Shown: positions 24,225 through 32,945, numbered from the stretch's first letter. The stretch: 64,000 nucleotides of DNA from Roseomonas sp. KE2513 (GCF_016107305.1 NZ_RCVR01000003.1:124001-188000); one strand, 5' to 3'. Translations and numbers: made by a program. The notes: generated by a model from the letters alone, not told the origin.

Positions 24225-25285
24225 TCTTCCGCTCCCATTCTCTCGGCGGACAGGCGGGCGAGGGTTTCGAGGCCGGCGCCGGCGCGGGGCAGGTTGCGCC
24301 TGATATAGGCGGCGTTCTCCGGCTGGAGGCGGGAGCGCCAGGCCACGATGAGCACCGTCATGGCCATGCGGGTGGCGATCAGCGCGGGGAGGAGCGCGGC
24401 CTCCTCTTCCGCCAGGGGGAGGACGGCGCGGTAGCCGGCGAGGAAGGCGCGCGGGCCGGCGAAGGGGTCGCCTTCGGGCGAGAGGAGGTAGGCGCAGGCG
24501 GTCGCGACCTCCTGCAGGCGCGGGGCGCGGAGCATGTCGCCAAAGTCGATGAGGCCGGTCAGACGCGCGGGGTCCCCGGGGTCCACGAGGACGTTGTGGG
24601 GGTTGAGGTCGTTGTGGATGACGCCGCCCGGCAGGGCGGCGAGAACGGGGGCGGCCTGCCCCTCGAAGCGGTCAAGCGCGGCCTCGGCGAGGGCACGGAG
24701 CGCGGGGTCCCCGACGTCCGGCAGGAAGGCGCGCAGCCGCGAGGCCTCGCGCAAGTCCCAGACGAGGCGGCGGGTCTCGGCAGGGTGGGAGAAGCCCTCC
24801 AGCGCGCGGTTCAGGCGGGCGGCAAGGCTGCCGAGCGCGCGGGCACGGGCGGGGCCTGCCGCCGCGGTCATCGGCACGCCCGGCAGGTAGGTAAGGACGC
24901 GGAGCAGGCACGGCCGTCCGTCCCGCGCCGGGTGGGGGATGGCAGTGGCGCCGCCGCCCGCGCGAAGAATGCGGGGCACCGGAAGCGAGGGGGCCGCGCC
25001 CTCGAGGTGGAGGAGGGCGGCGGTCTGGAAATGGGTGATCGCCGGCGGCTCGTCGGGATGGGCGAGCTTCACCAGGAGGGGCTCGGCGCCGTCCTGGTCG
25101 AGACGGAAGTTGCGGTCGCGCTCCCCGCCCAGCAGGTGGAGGGTGCCGGCGAGGGACCAGTGGGCGAAGAGGGCGTCGCGCAGGGGCGGGACCGCGATGT
25201 CCGGCGGGGCGGCGAGGATCAGTGGGTCGTTTAGAGGACTGGGCAGAGGACTGGGCAGAGGGTTGGGCAGCGGGTTGGCGGGCAT
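24221..25285 (-). CDS. APH/ChoK-family small-molecule kinase
   Basis: A 354-residue phosphotransferase of the aminoglycoside/choline kinase fold. Visible are the nucleotide-loop region (LLGGERDRNFRL, LVKLAHP), the catalytic loop GVIHNDLNPHNVLVD and the metal-binding IDFGDM. It resembles hydroxylysine kinase/homoserine kinase II-like proteins rather than drug-resistance enzymes. It is translationally coupled to the class III PLP enzyme and likely makes its phosphorylated substrate. The N-terminus is a Pro/Leu/Asn/Ser repeat coded by four 12-base units (25235-25281); the true start may lie after it, because the family core begins near residue 25. Confidence 0.85.
   Translation of the reverse strand: MPANPLPNPLPSPLPSPLNDPLILAAPPDIAVPPLRDALFAHWSLAGTLHLLGGERDRNFRLDQDGAEPLLVKLAHPDEPPAITHFQTAALLHLEGAAPSLPVPRILRAGGGATAIPHPARDGRPCLLRVLTYLPGVPMTAAAGPARARALGSLAARLNRALEGFSHPAETRRLVWDLREASRLRAFLPDVGDPALRALAEAALDRFEGQAAPVLAALPGGVIHNDLNPHNVLVDPGDPARLTGLIDFGDMLRAPRLQEVATACAYLLSPEGDPFAGPRAFLAGYRAVLPLAEEEAALLPALIATRMAMTVLIVAWRSRLQPENAAYIRRNLPRAGAGLETLARLSAERMGAEE
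25235..25281 (+). repeat. 12-bp tandem repeat at the kinase 5' end
   Basis: Four units of GAGGACTGGGCA type (later units GAGGGTTGGGCA, GCGGGTTGGG), reading PLPSPLPNPLP on the minus strand. Unit number could vary by slippage. Confidence 0.75.
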
Positions 25286-25310
25286 GGGCGGTGACCGGCC
25301 GCGGGGCCGG

Positions 25311-25670
25311 TCAGCTGGCCAGGCGGACCGCGCGGCTGCCGTTGTCGGCGTACATGGCCTCGTCCCGGGCGACCGTCTCGGCCTCTACGCGCTTCGCCTC
25401 ACGGGCGCGGAGGGTGTTCAGCTCGGCCTGGGCGGCCTCGCCATCGCGGATGCGGGCACGGGCGCGGCGGCGGGCAGGGCCGCCGGCGGCCCAGGAGACG
25501 AAGGCGCCAAGGAGGAAGGCGACGGCGGCGAAGAGGAGCACGACGGTCGCGAGCGGCGCCTGCCAGGTGAGGTCGAAGGGCCAGAGCGACACCCCCACCG
25601 GCTGCTGGTTCGACACGGCGAAGAGGATGAGGACGATTAGCAGGGGCGCGATCAGCAGCCAGCGCAGCAT
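25311..25670 (-). CDS. LapA-domain (DUF1049) inner-membrane protein
   Basis: A 119-residue protein with two transmembrane helices (about 3-20 and 41-62) around a short periplasmic NQQPVGVSLWPFDL segment, then a charged cytoplasmic coiled-coil tail. This is the layout of LapA/YciS, which in E. coli works with LapB to control LpxC and lipopolysaccharide synthesis. It lies 45 bases after ihfB, in the usual sppA-ihfB-lapA order. No lapB is visible in the window. Confidence 0.88.
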   Translation of the reverse strand: MLRWLLIAPLLIVLILFAVSNQQPVGVSLWPFDLTWQAPLATVVLLFAAVAFLLGAFVSWAAGGPARRRARARIRDGEAAQAELNTLRAREAKRVEAETVARDEAMYADNGSRAVRLAS

Positions 25671-25715
25671 GGGGGTAGCTCCCGGGTATCGGCCGCCGTT
25701 CCCGGCGGGAGAGGT

Positions 25716-26036
25716 CTAGTCGCGGACGGCGACGACGCGGCGGGACTGCTGGAGCGGGCCGCCATTGACCCTTTCGCGCAGTTCCTTGCCCGGCTTGAAG
25801 TAGGGGACGGCCTTGCCGGAGACCGCAACGGACTCGCCGGTGCGCGGGTTGCGCCCCGTGCGCGCGTCGCGCTTCTTGGCGGAAAAGGCGCCGAAGCCGC
25901 GCAGCTCCACCCGATCCCCGCGGGAGAGGGCGGCCGTGATCTCCTCGAAGATCGTGGCCACGATCAGCTCCACGTCCGGCTGGCGCAGGTGCGGGTTGGC
26001 GGCGGCGAGGGCCGCGATGAGCTCCGACTTGGTCAT
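25716..26036 (-). CDS. ihfB: Integration host factor beta subunit
   Basis: A 106-residue HU/IHF-family DNA-bending protein. The signature [21 protein letters not shown] and the arm Pro region ([16 protein letters not shown]) are complete. Beta identity is supported by the N-terminus [11 protein letters not shown] and by the neighbours sppA and lapA. It would pair with IhfA, encoded elsewhere, to bend DNA in transcription, recombination and replication. It starts 60 bases after sppA. Confidence 0.93.
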   Translation of the reverse strand: MTKSELIAALAAANPHLRQPDVELIVATIFEEITAALSRGDRVELRGFGAFSAKKRDARTGRNPRTGESVAVSGKAVPYFKPGKELRERVNGGPLQQSRRVVAVRD

Positions 26037-26096
26037 CCAGCTGATGTCATGGGTGCGGTCATCGGGGGTGGCTGTCCTCTGGGGCCCTGGTGCCCC

Positions 26097-27137
26097 TCAT
26101 CGTCCGGAAGGCTGCCAAACCGCCCAGGCGCCGTCAACGCCAAGCCCTTCTGAAACCACGCTTTTCAGGGTGCCCCGCAGCACGGAAGCCACGCCGCTGC
26201 CCAGCGCCTCGCCGAAGGAGGCACCGAAGGCGCGCTCGCGCAGGTCGCGGGCGCGGAGGTCGCGCACGGGCATGTCGGCGGGGATGTTGTGCGTGGCCGC
26301 TAGGTGGGCGCGGGCCTCGGGCTCGCCGCCGATGGCGTCCACCAGGCCGGCGGCGAGGGCCTGGCGCCCGGTCATGATGCGGCCGTCGGCGAGGGCGCGG
26401 ACGCGGTCCTCGGGCATGTGGCGGCCCTCGGCGACCATGTGGATGAACATGGCGTGCAGGTCGGAGACGACGGCGGTGAGCGCGGCCCGGCCCTCCTCAC
26501 TCAGTGGACGGAAGGGGCTGGGCTGGTCCTTCAGCGGGCCGGAGGCGATGGTTTCGGCCCGCACGCCGAGGCGCTCGAGGGTCTCGTGGGCATCGAAGGA
26601 CTGGAGCAGCACGCCGATCGAGCCGGTGACGCTGCTCTCCCGCGCGAAGATGCGCTCGGCGGGCATGGCGATCATGTAGCCGGCCGAGGCGGCGGTGCCG
26701 CCGAAGAGGGCGACCACGGGTTTGCCGGCGTCGCGGAAGCGGGTGAGGGCGGCGTGGAGCGATTCACCGCCAGCCACGGTGCCACCGGGGCTGTCCACGG
26801 CGAGCAGCATTCCGCGCACGGAGGAGGACTTCCTGGCGCGATCGATCGCCTCCAGCAGCGGGCGGTCGTCGGTGATCGTGCCGGAGACGGTCAGGCGCAG
26901 GAGGTGCGGGCCGCCGAGGCCGAGATCCGCTAGGGCCGAGGGGCCGTTCTCGCGCGTGCCGGCGAAGGCGAGGGCGACTCCGGCGATCACAACGAGCACG
27001 GCGAGCGCCCGCCAGAGGCCGCGGCTGCGCTTGAGGCGGCGCCGGTCGAGCAGGAGGTCCGCCTCCAGCCCGCCGGGCGGGGCCACGGGCCCGCCGGGCG
27101 ACGCGGCGGGGGCGGATGGGGAGGAGGGGTCGGCCAT
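26097..27137 (-). CDS. sppA: Signal peptide peptidase SppA (S49 serine protease)
   Basis: A 346-residue inner-membrane protease that degrades cleaved signal peptides. It has a single N-terminal transmembrane helix (about 40-60) after a Pro-rich cytoplasmic stretch, the nucleophile motif TAASAGYMIAM with the catalytic Ser, the general-base Lys in the ESSVTGSIGV region context (family: Ser-Lys dyad), and PGGTVAGGES. It is the short single-domain form. ATG 27137 is chosen; the frame is open further upstream through a GC-rich hairpin array that is not protein-like. It is first gene of sppA-ihfB-lapA. Confidence 0.93.
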   Translation of the reverse strand: MADPSSPSAPAASPGGPVAPPGGLEADLLLDRRRLKRSRGLWRALAVLVVIAGVALAFAGTRENGPSALADLGLGGPHLLRLTVSGTITDDRPLLEAIDRARKSSSVRGMLLAVDSPGGTVAGGESLHAALTRFRDAGKPVVALFGGTAASAGYMIAMPAERIFARESSVTGSIGVLLQSFDAHETLERLGVRAETIASGPLKDQPSPFRPLSEEGRAALTAVVSDLHAMFIHMVAEGRHMPEDRVRALADGRIMTGRQALAAGLVDAIGGEPEARAHLAATHNIPADMPVRDLRARDLRERAFGASFGEALGSGVASVLRGTLKSVVSEGLGVDGAWAVWQPSGR

Positions 27138-27181
27138 GCCCGGGGATATGCGCGCGCCCGTGCGACGGCGCCAGGGGCGGG

Positions 27182-27280
27182 ATGTCGCGCCGGCGGCGCG
27201 TGGGAAGTGTCGCGCCGGCGGCGCGCGGGAGGTGTCGCGCCGGCGGCGCGCGCGGGGGTGTCGCGCCGGTGACACGCGCG
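27182..27280. repeat. Tandem GC-rich hairpin array upstream of sppA
   Basis: Four imperfect units of about 24-27 bases, each starting TGTCGCGCC and three of them carrying the perfect inverted repeat CGCGCC-GGC-GGCGCG; the fourth reads GCCGGTGACAC. It lies in the gap of about 300 bases between the divergent sppA and secreted-protein genes, inside the presumed sppA leader. Confidence 0.75.
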
Positions 27281-27312
27281 CGATACCGCGGCAACGGCCT
27301 GGAGAATGTCGC

Positions 27313-27341
27313 GTGACGGAAACGGTACGGAAGACTAAGAT
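27313..27341 (+). promoter_or_regulatory. Promoter of the secreted-protein gene
   Basis: GTGACG at 27313-27318 and TAAGAT at 27336-27341 with a 17-base spacer, about 100 bases before the ATG. Confidence 0.4.
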
Positions 27342-27441
27342 ATCCAGTGTCAGTCCACCTCGCGGCCGGCATCCCGTGCCCTGGGAAGCCGCCGGCTCGG
27401 ACGCGCGGCGCGGCCCCGCGAAGCGAACGGAACCCCTCCCG

Positions 27442-27858
27442 ATGCGTCTGCTCCTCCTCGTCCTCTCGGTGCTGCTTCTTGCCCCCTCCGCCCAGGCGCA
27501 GACCCAGCTCCGCTCCCGCGCGATCGCGAACTCGACGACGCCGCCCTCGACCGGTGATGCGACCTGCGACGACGCGGTCGCTGCCTGGCGGGCCTGCATC
27601 GCCGCCTCGCCGAAAGCCCCGGCCGACCGGGCGCAGGCGAATACCGAGGTGGACAAGTTCGTGCGTGACGTCTTCGATGCCCGCGGCTCGCACCGCGACG
27701 ACCTGATCCGTGCCTGCGGGCCGACGGCCTCCGGCTATCGGCTGATGGCGGAGAACGGGACCTGCGCGGGGAACATCACGGGAGCACGTGACGACCAGGC
27801 GACGCGCGTGGGGGCTCCGGCGGGAGCCGTTGCGGCACAGCGGCGGGGGCAGCGGTAA
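27442..27858 (+). CDS. Small exported protein of unknown function
   Basis: A 138-residue protein with a clear Sec signal (MRLLLLVLSVLLLAPSAQAQ, cleavage after AQA). The mature part has four cysteines (TCDD, WRACI, RACGP, GTCAG), likely forming disulfides in the periplasm, and a C-terminal Ala/Arg/Gln-rich tail. I do not recognise a family. It is divergent from sppA and convergent with rpsO, with R1 copy e about 25 bases after its stop. Confidence 0.75.
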   Translation: MRLLLLVLSVLLLAPSAQAQTQLRSRAIANSTTPPSTGDATCDDAVAAWRACIAASPKAPADRAQANTEVDKFVRDVFDARGSHRDDLIRACGPTASGYRLMAENGTCAGNITGARDDQATRVGAPAGAVAAQRRGQR

Positions 27859-27882
27859 GGGCCCTGGCGGCGCTTGCGATTT

Positions 27883-28087
27883 TGGGGAGAGGAAGAAGGA
27901 ATTCTCCCTCTCCCCGGACCCCTCACCATCATCCTTTTCTTCGAGTTTGAAGCCCTAAACGGCCGGTGCGCCTCGGGTCATCGGCCCGAGGCGACTGCAG
28001 GAGCAGGAAGGTTCCGCGAAGCCAGATGGGGATCCAAGGGCCTCAGGCCCTTGGCGGGCGAGGCCTGGAGAGGGCAGAGCCCTCTCC
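27883..28087 (+). repeat. R1 intergenic repeat, copy e
   Basis: Order A-B-C-D between the convergent secreted-protein and rpsO genes. It accounts for most of the 303-base gap; the rest is a short spacer before the rpsO stop with no other recognised feature. Confidence 0.88.
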
Positions 28088-28161
28088 ATGGGCACCGGCA
28101 CAGCACGAAAAAGGGGAGGACATCGCTGCCCTCCCCCTTGCCGGTCGTGGGTGGCCGCGGC

Positions 28162-28434
28162 TTAGCGGCGCAGGCCGAGGCGGCCGATGAGGCTCTCGTA
28201 GCGCTGCTGGTTCTTGTTCTTCACGTAGTCCAGCAGCCCGCGGCGCTGGCCGACGAGCACGAGGAGGCCACGGCGGGAGTGGAAGTCCTTCGGGTGGGCC
28301 TTCATGTGCTCGGTCAGCGACGAGATGCGCTCGGAGAGCAGGGCGACCTGCACTTCGGGCGAGCCGGTGTCGCCGGGGGCGGTCGCGTATTCCTGGATGA
28401 GCGCCTGGCGGCGCTCCGGGGTGATCATCGACAT
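28162..28434 (-). CDS. rpsO: 30S ribosomal protein S15
   Basis: A 90-residue primary 16S rRNA-binding protein. The family sequence is intact: [31 protein letters not shown] and the C-terminal [13 protein letters not shown]. It begins 24 bases after truB, so truB-rpsO remain an operon, but on the strand opposite to infB-rbfA. S15 usually autoregulates through its mRNA leader; the short truB-rpsO gap may hold such a site, but I cannot resolve it. Confidence 0.97.
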   Translation of the reverse strand: MSMITPERRQALIQEYATAPGDTGSPEVQVALLSERISSLTEHMKAHPKDFHSRRGLLVLVGQRRGLLDYVKNKNQQRYESLIGRLGLRR

Positions 28435-28458
28435 CGGGATATCCTAGGAGAGGGGGCT

Positions 28459-29499
28459 TCAGGATCCGCCGCGGGCGAGCCAGCGCTCGGGGTGGAGCAA
28501 TCCCTCCCCAAGCCTGCACAATCCCATCAGGCGCTCCCCCACCAGCACGCGGACGAGGCCACCATCGGGCCGGGCCGCCTGAGGAACCCGGCCCATGAAC
28601 TCGACCAGGGAGATCTCCTGGCCGAACGAGAGACGGGCGGCTTCGGCTTCGGTGACGGCCAGGGCCGGGATGTCGTCCAGCGCGGTCGTCACCGGCAGCA
28701 GAAGCGCCGGGGAAGGGGGCGGGGTATCCCCCGTAACGACCAGCCTGTCCAGCGGAATCGCGTGCTCCTCGCGGAAGGGGCCGACGCGCAGGCGGCGGAG
28801 CGCCGCGATATGGCCGACGGTGCCGGCGGCGCGCGCGAGGTCGCGGGCCAGGGAGCGCATGTAGACGCCCTTGCCGCTTTCCACGTGGAAGATGGCGGTG
28901 TCGTCGTCCACGCGCTCGACCAGCTCGAAGCGGTCCACGCGGGCCGGGCGGGCGGCGAGCTGCACGGCCTGGCCTTCCCGCGCGAGGTCGTAGGCGCGCT
29001 CTCCGCCGACCTTGATGGCGGAGTAGATGGGCGGGACCTGCATGATGTCGCCGCGGAAGGCGGGAAGCGCCGCCTCGATCTGCTCGTTGGTCGGGCGGTA
29101 GTCGGAGGTGGCGATGGTCTTGCCGTCGGCGTCGTCGGAGTCGCGCTCGTCGCCCATGCGGAGGGTGAATCGGTAGATCTTCGTGCTGTCCATCACGTAG
29201 GGCACGGCCTTGGTGGCGGCGCCGAAGGCGATGGGGAGCAGGCCGGTGGCCAGCGGGTCGAGCGTGCCGCCATGGCCGACCTTCTGGGCGTCGAAGGCGC
29301 GCTTGAGCTTCGTGACGACGTCGGTGGAGCCCATGCCCGAGGGCTTGTCCACGATGAGCCAGCCGTCGAGCGGACGTCCCTTGGGGATGCGGTTGCGCCC
29401 GCGCTGGCCGGGCCGGCCGCCGCGTGGGCCGCCCTTCGGTCCGGCGCCGCGGGGCGCCCCCGTGTTCACGCCGTTATCCACGCCATCCTGACCCGCCAT
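28459..29499 (-). CDS. truB: tRNA pseudouridine(55) synthase
   Basis: A 346-residue enzyme that makes pseudouridine 55 in the T-loop of tRNAs. The catalytic Asp is in the motif KVGHGGTLDPLATGLLP, preceded by GWLIVDKPSGMGSTDVV; YSAIKVGGERAYDLAREG and GVYMRSLARDLA are also diagnostic. A Gly/Arg/Pro-rich extension of about 45 residues precedes the core. The start at 29499 is the first ATG; the core would tolerate a later start. It is transcribed divergently from the MscS gene. Confidence 0.96.
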   Translation of the reverse strand: MAGQDGVDNGVNTGAPRGAGPKGGPRGGRPGQRGRNRIPKGRPLDGWLIVDKPSGMGSTDVVTKLKRAFDAQKVGHGGTLDPLATGLLPIAFGAATKAVPYVMDSTKIYRFTLRMGDERDSDDADGKTIATSDYRPTNEQIEAALPAFRGDIMQVPPIYSAIKVGGERAYDLAREGQAVQLAARPARVDRFELVERVDDDTAIFHVESGKGVYMRSLARDLARAAGTVGHIAALRRLRVGPFREEHAIPLDRLVVTGDTPPPSPALLLPVTTALDDIPALAVTEAEAARLSFGQEISLVEFMGRVPQAARPDGGLVRVLVGERLMGLCRLGEGLLHPERWLARGGS

Positions 29500-29727
29500 G
29501 CGCCAACTGCCCCTTCAGCCATCCGGACCGGCGCGAGCGCGGCCATGCCCTTTCTCCCCGGGTCGGGGAGGGCGGCCCTCTAGCACCGGGCGAGGCGGGG
29601 TGCACGGGGGATGCGCGCGGAAGAGGGTTGCGTGGATGCGCACGGGAGAGGCTGCGCGGGGCGCTCCGGCAGCGCAGGGCTCGACAGCGCTTGACCTGGG
29701 CGGATGCGGTGGGGTCCAACCCCTTCC

Positions 29728-32070
29728 ATGAGGTGTGCCCTATCATTCCTTGTTGCGCTGCTCACCCTTTTCGGGGGGGAGGCCCTTGCCCAGGCGCCGG
29801 TGCCCGCCAGCACGGCGCCCGCGACGGCCTCGCCGGCGACGGGGGCGGAGGCGGACCGGCTGCTCGGCCTGCTGCGCGACGACGCGCGGCGGGGAGAGCT
29901 GATCCGTAACCTCGAGGCGCTCTCGGCGATGTCGCGCGCGGCACCGAATGGGGCGGCCGCGTCCGCGGCCCCGGCCGCGCCGGCTGCCACGCCGGCCGCT
30001 CCTGGCGCCGCCCCGGCCGGCGGGGCGCCCGCTGCGGCGGAGGCGCCGGCGGATGCGGGGCTGCTCGCGCCCAACACACTCGGCGCACAGCTGATGATGG
30101 GAGCCTCGCAGCGTCTCGCGCTGCTGTCGGACCAGGTTGTCTCGGGCGTGCAGGCGGTGACGGACCTGCCGAACATCGTCTCCTGGGCCTCCGGTGTCGC
30201 GCGCGACCCGGTGACGCAGGCGCGGGTGGTGGATGCCTCCTGGAAGCTCGCGCTGCTGTTCGGCCTCGGGCTGATCGCGGAGTGGCTCGTCTGGCGGGGC
30301 CTGGCCCGCTGGCGGGACCGGCTGGACGCGCGCGCGCCAGACGCGCCCAAGCCCGGCCGGGCCACGGTTTGGAACTGGCTGCGGCGCCTTCCTTTCGTGC
30401 TGGCGCGGCTCGCGCTCGACCTGCTGCCGATCGGGGCCTTCGCGATCATCTCCTACGGGCTGATCCGGGCGGTGCAGCCGCTGCCGACGACGGAGCTGGT
30501 GCTGCTGCTGGCGAACAACGCCTACATCGCCATCCGCGCGGTGATGCTCGCCTCCCGCATGCTGTTCTCGCCCAATTCGGCGCATCTCAGGCTCGTGCCG
30601 ATGCAGGACGAGACGGCGGCCTACATCACGGTGTGGCTGCGGCGGATCGTGGCCGTTCTGGTGGTGGGCTGGGCGGTGGCCGAGGCGGGGCTGCTGTTCG
30701 GCGTGCCCTGGGCGGTTTACGACGCGATCACGCGGCTCTCGCTGCTGATCGTCTCGCTCTTCCTCATCATCGTGGTGATGCAGAACCGGCACGCGGTGGC
30801 CGACAAGCTGCGCGCGCCGGAGCTGAAGCCGGGCGACCATCCCGACCGTTCCCGCCGCCTGTTCCGCGCGCTGCGGGACCGGCTGGCGGAGATCTGGCAC
30901 GTGCTGGCGATCCTCTACCTCCTCGCGCTCTGGGGGGTTTGGGCGCTGGAGGTGCGGGACGGCTTCCCCCGCCTGCTGCGGGCAAGCGCGATGACGCTGG
31001 CGGTGCTGGCGGTCGCCAAGCTGGTGGACGAGGGGCTGCGGCGGCTGCTGGAGCGCGGCTTTCGCATCAGCGCTGATCTCGCGCGCCGCTATCCGGGACT
31101 GGAGCAACGGGCGAACCGCTACCTACCGGTGCTGAAAGGCATCGTCTCGGGCATCGTGATGCTCGTCGCCCTGCTGTTCCTGCTGGAGACCTGGGGGATC
31201 GACGCCTTTGCCTGGTTCGCCCGCGGGCAGCTCGGCGCGCGGCTGATCGGCAGCCTCGTCTCCATCGGGCTGACGGTCATGGCGGCGATCACGGTCTGGG
31301 AGGTGACGAACGCGGCCATCCAGCGCCGGCTGACGAAGCTTTCCCGCGACACGCAGGCCGCGCGCTCGGCCCGCATCCGCACGCTGCTGCCGATGCTGCG
31401 CACCGCGCTGCTGATCATCATCATGATCTTCGTGGCGCTGAACATCCTCAGCGAGATCGGCGTGAACGTGGCGCCGCTGATCGCCGGTGCCGGTGTCGTC
31501 GGCGTTGCCATCGGCTTCGGTTCGCAGACGCTGGTGAAGGACGTGATCACCGGCATGTTCCTGCTGCTGGAGGATGCCGTTGCGGTCGGCGACACCGTGC
31601 AGATCGCCTCCATGACGGGCGTGGTGGAGCAGCTTTCCATCCGCAGCATCCGGCTGCGCGCGCTGGACGGATCGCTGCACATTATCCCCTTCAGCACCGT
31701 GACCTCGGTGACGAACATGACGCGCGACTTCGCCTTCGCCGTGCTGGAACTCTCGCTCGCTTATGGCGAGGACACGGATCGGGTGGCCAAGGTGCTGAAG
31801 GACATTTCCGCCGAGATCCGGGCGGAGCCGCGCTGGTCCGCCGTCATCCGCGACGACATCGACGTGATGGGCGTGGACAAGCTGCTGGAGACGGGCGTGG
31901 TGATGCGGGCGCGGATGAAGACCGACCCCTCCCAGCGCTACCCGGTGGCGCGGGAGCTCTACCGCCGCATCCAGGCGCGCTTCGAGGCGGAGGGCATCCA
32001 GATCAACTCGCCCTGGCGCAAGACGCCTGAGCCGACACCGGAAGAGGACGCGGCGGCGATCGCGGCCTGA
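29728..32070 (+). CDS. Large MscS-family mechanosensitive channel
   Basis: A protein of about 780 residues. It has a signal peptide (MRCALSFLVALLTLFGGEALAQA), a periplasmic Ala/Pro-rich stretch to about residue 110, roughly ten transmembrane helices from about 180 to 560, and the C-terminal MscS core. The pore helix AGAGVVGVAIGFGSQTLVKD is typical, with the beta domain behind it (VAVGDTVQI, LRALDGSLHIIPFS). Such long members of the MscK/YbdG/YnaI type open under membrane tension and release solutes during osmotic downshock. ATG 29728 is preferred over 29704 because it starts the signal peptide. An R2 repeat begins right after the stop. Confidence 0.92.
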   Translation: MRCALSFLVALLTLFGGEALAQAPVPASTAPATASPATGAEADRLLGLLRDDARRGELIRNLEALSAMSRAAPNGAAASAAPAAPAATPAAPGAAPAGGAPAAAEAPADAGLLAPNTLGAQLMMGASQRLALLSDQVVSGVQAVTDLPNIVSWASGVARDPVTQARVVDASWKLALLFGLGLIAEWLVWRGLARWRDRLDARAPDAPKPGRATVWNWLRRLPFVLARLALDLLPIGAFAIISYGLIRAVQPLPTTELVLLLANNAYIAIRAVMLASRMLFSPNSAHLRLVPMQDETAAYITVWLRRIVAVLVVGWAVAEAGLLFGVPWAVYDAITRLSLLIVSLFLIIVVMQNRHAVADKLRAPELKPGDHPDRSRRLFRALRDRLAEIWHVLAILYLLALWGVWALEVRDGFPRLLRASAMTLAVLAVAKLVDEGLRRLLERGFRISADLARRYPGLEQRANRYLPVLKGIVSGIVMLVALLFLLETWGIDAFAWFARGQLGARLIGSLVSIGLTVMAAITVWEVTNAAIQRRLTKLSRDTQAARSARIRTLLPMLRTALLIIIMIFVALNILSEIGVNVAPLIAGAGVVGVAIGFGSQTLVKDVITGMFLLLEDAVAVGDTVQIASMTGVVEQLSIRSIRLRALDGSLHIIPFSTVTSVTNMTRDFAFAVLELSLAYGEDTDRVAKVLKDISAEIRAEPRWSAVIRDDIDVMGVDKLLETGVVMRARMKTDPSQRYPVARELYRRIQARFEAEGIQINSPWRKTPEPTPEEDAAAIAA

Positions 32071-32072
32071 GG

Positions 32073-32160
32073 GGCCGGTTCCGGTGGCTTTGGGGAGGCG
32101 CTGCTTCCCCAAACCCCTCCGCTGGGGACCCCGACGGGGGTTCCCAGACCCCAGCGATCT
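32073..32160 (+). repeat. R2 intergenic repeat, copy 2
   Basis: Follows the MscS-type stop. It has the hairpin GGGGAGGCGC/GCTTCCCC, CTCCGCTGGGGA, a GGGGGTTCCC segment and the end motif GACCCCAGCGATCT, in the same order as copy 1 at 6170. Confidence 0.6.
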
Positions 32161-32287
32161 GGCGTTCGCGGATACGATGATTGGGGCTGGCGCCAGGGAA
32201 TACTGCTTGGCGGCGCGGTTCGGCAGTTGCCTCGCCGAGGGACATGGTCCCTTGGCGGAACGGCTGTTCAGCCTTCCGCGTCAGCCA

Positions 32288-32340
32288 CGAAGAAAAAGAT
32301 GAGGGAGGGTTTAGGAGGGAGAATTCCTTCTCCCTCCCAA
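32288..32340 (-). repeat. R1 intergenic repeat, partial copy f
   Basis: Only tract B (CGAAGAAAAAGATGAG) and hairpin A (GGAGGGAGAATTCC..CTCCCTCC) remain. With R2 copy 2 it explains part of the 490-base gap between the MscS gene and the ACT-like gene; the rest (about 32161-32287 and 32341-32560) shows nothing I can identify. Confidence 0.7.
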
Positions 32341-32560
32341 GGCCACCCGCACCGTGCATGGCAGCCCCGCGACTTGGCGCTTGCCTTCCTCAACGGCGGC
32401 CATAGGGTGGTGCGCATGGCTTCTCTTCGAACTCAGGGCGGGCGCCGAATGCCCCGAATTACCCTCCCGGTCGTCTGACCGGCACGCGGGCGATGCCCCG
32501 CGTCGCGGGCGGGCGGCCGGGCCAGAGCCCTCCGCCCCCTGTTCGAGAGAGATCTTCCCC

Positions 32561-32875
32561 ATGTTCGATGCCCTTCCCGGTACCCTTCTGCCCGCGTCCC
32601 TTTCCGTTGAGGCGGCGGAGCGCGTGCTGGCCGTGCGTTATCTCGTGCGGGCGGAGGTTTCGCCTGGGTTGTTGCCGCGGTTGTTGCAGCCTTTGGCCAA
32701 GCGCGACGTGACGCCGGAGCGGTTCCGCGCGGCGCGGGAGGGCGAGGCGATGCGGGTGGAGATCGCGGCGACTCTGCCGGAATCGGTGGTGGAGCTGGTG
32801 GCAGGGAATATCCGCTCGGTGGTCGGCGTCACGCGGATCGAGGTGGAGCACGGAAGAGTTTCGCGGGGCGGCTGA
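32561..32875 (+). CDS. Small ACT-like domain protein
   Basis: A 104-residue protein, almost entirely one ferredoxin-like ACT-type fold (LAVRYLVRAEVSPGLLPRLL, a second strand-helix unit ending RSVVGVTRIEVEH). The pattern resembles the regulatory small subunit IlvN/IlvM of acetolactate synthase, but the catalytic subunit is absent and the similarity is only by pattern. It lies 70 bases before cydA and could be co-transcribed. Function unknown. Confidence 0.65.
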   Translation: MFDALPGTLLPASLSVEAAERVLAVRYLVRAEVSPGLLPRLLQPLAKRDVTPERFRAAREGEAMRVEIAATLPESVVELVAGNIRSVVGVTRIEVEHGRVSRGG

Positions 32876-32945
32876 GCGGCCACGCGTAACTGCTTGGTTC
32901 CGTGGGCAGTCGTTCCCACCTCTCCGCCAGGAGAGTCCGTGCCCC

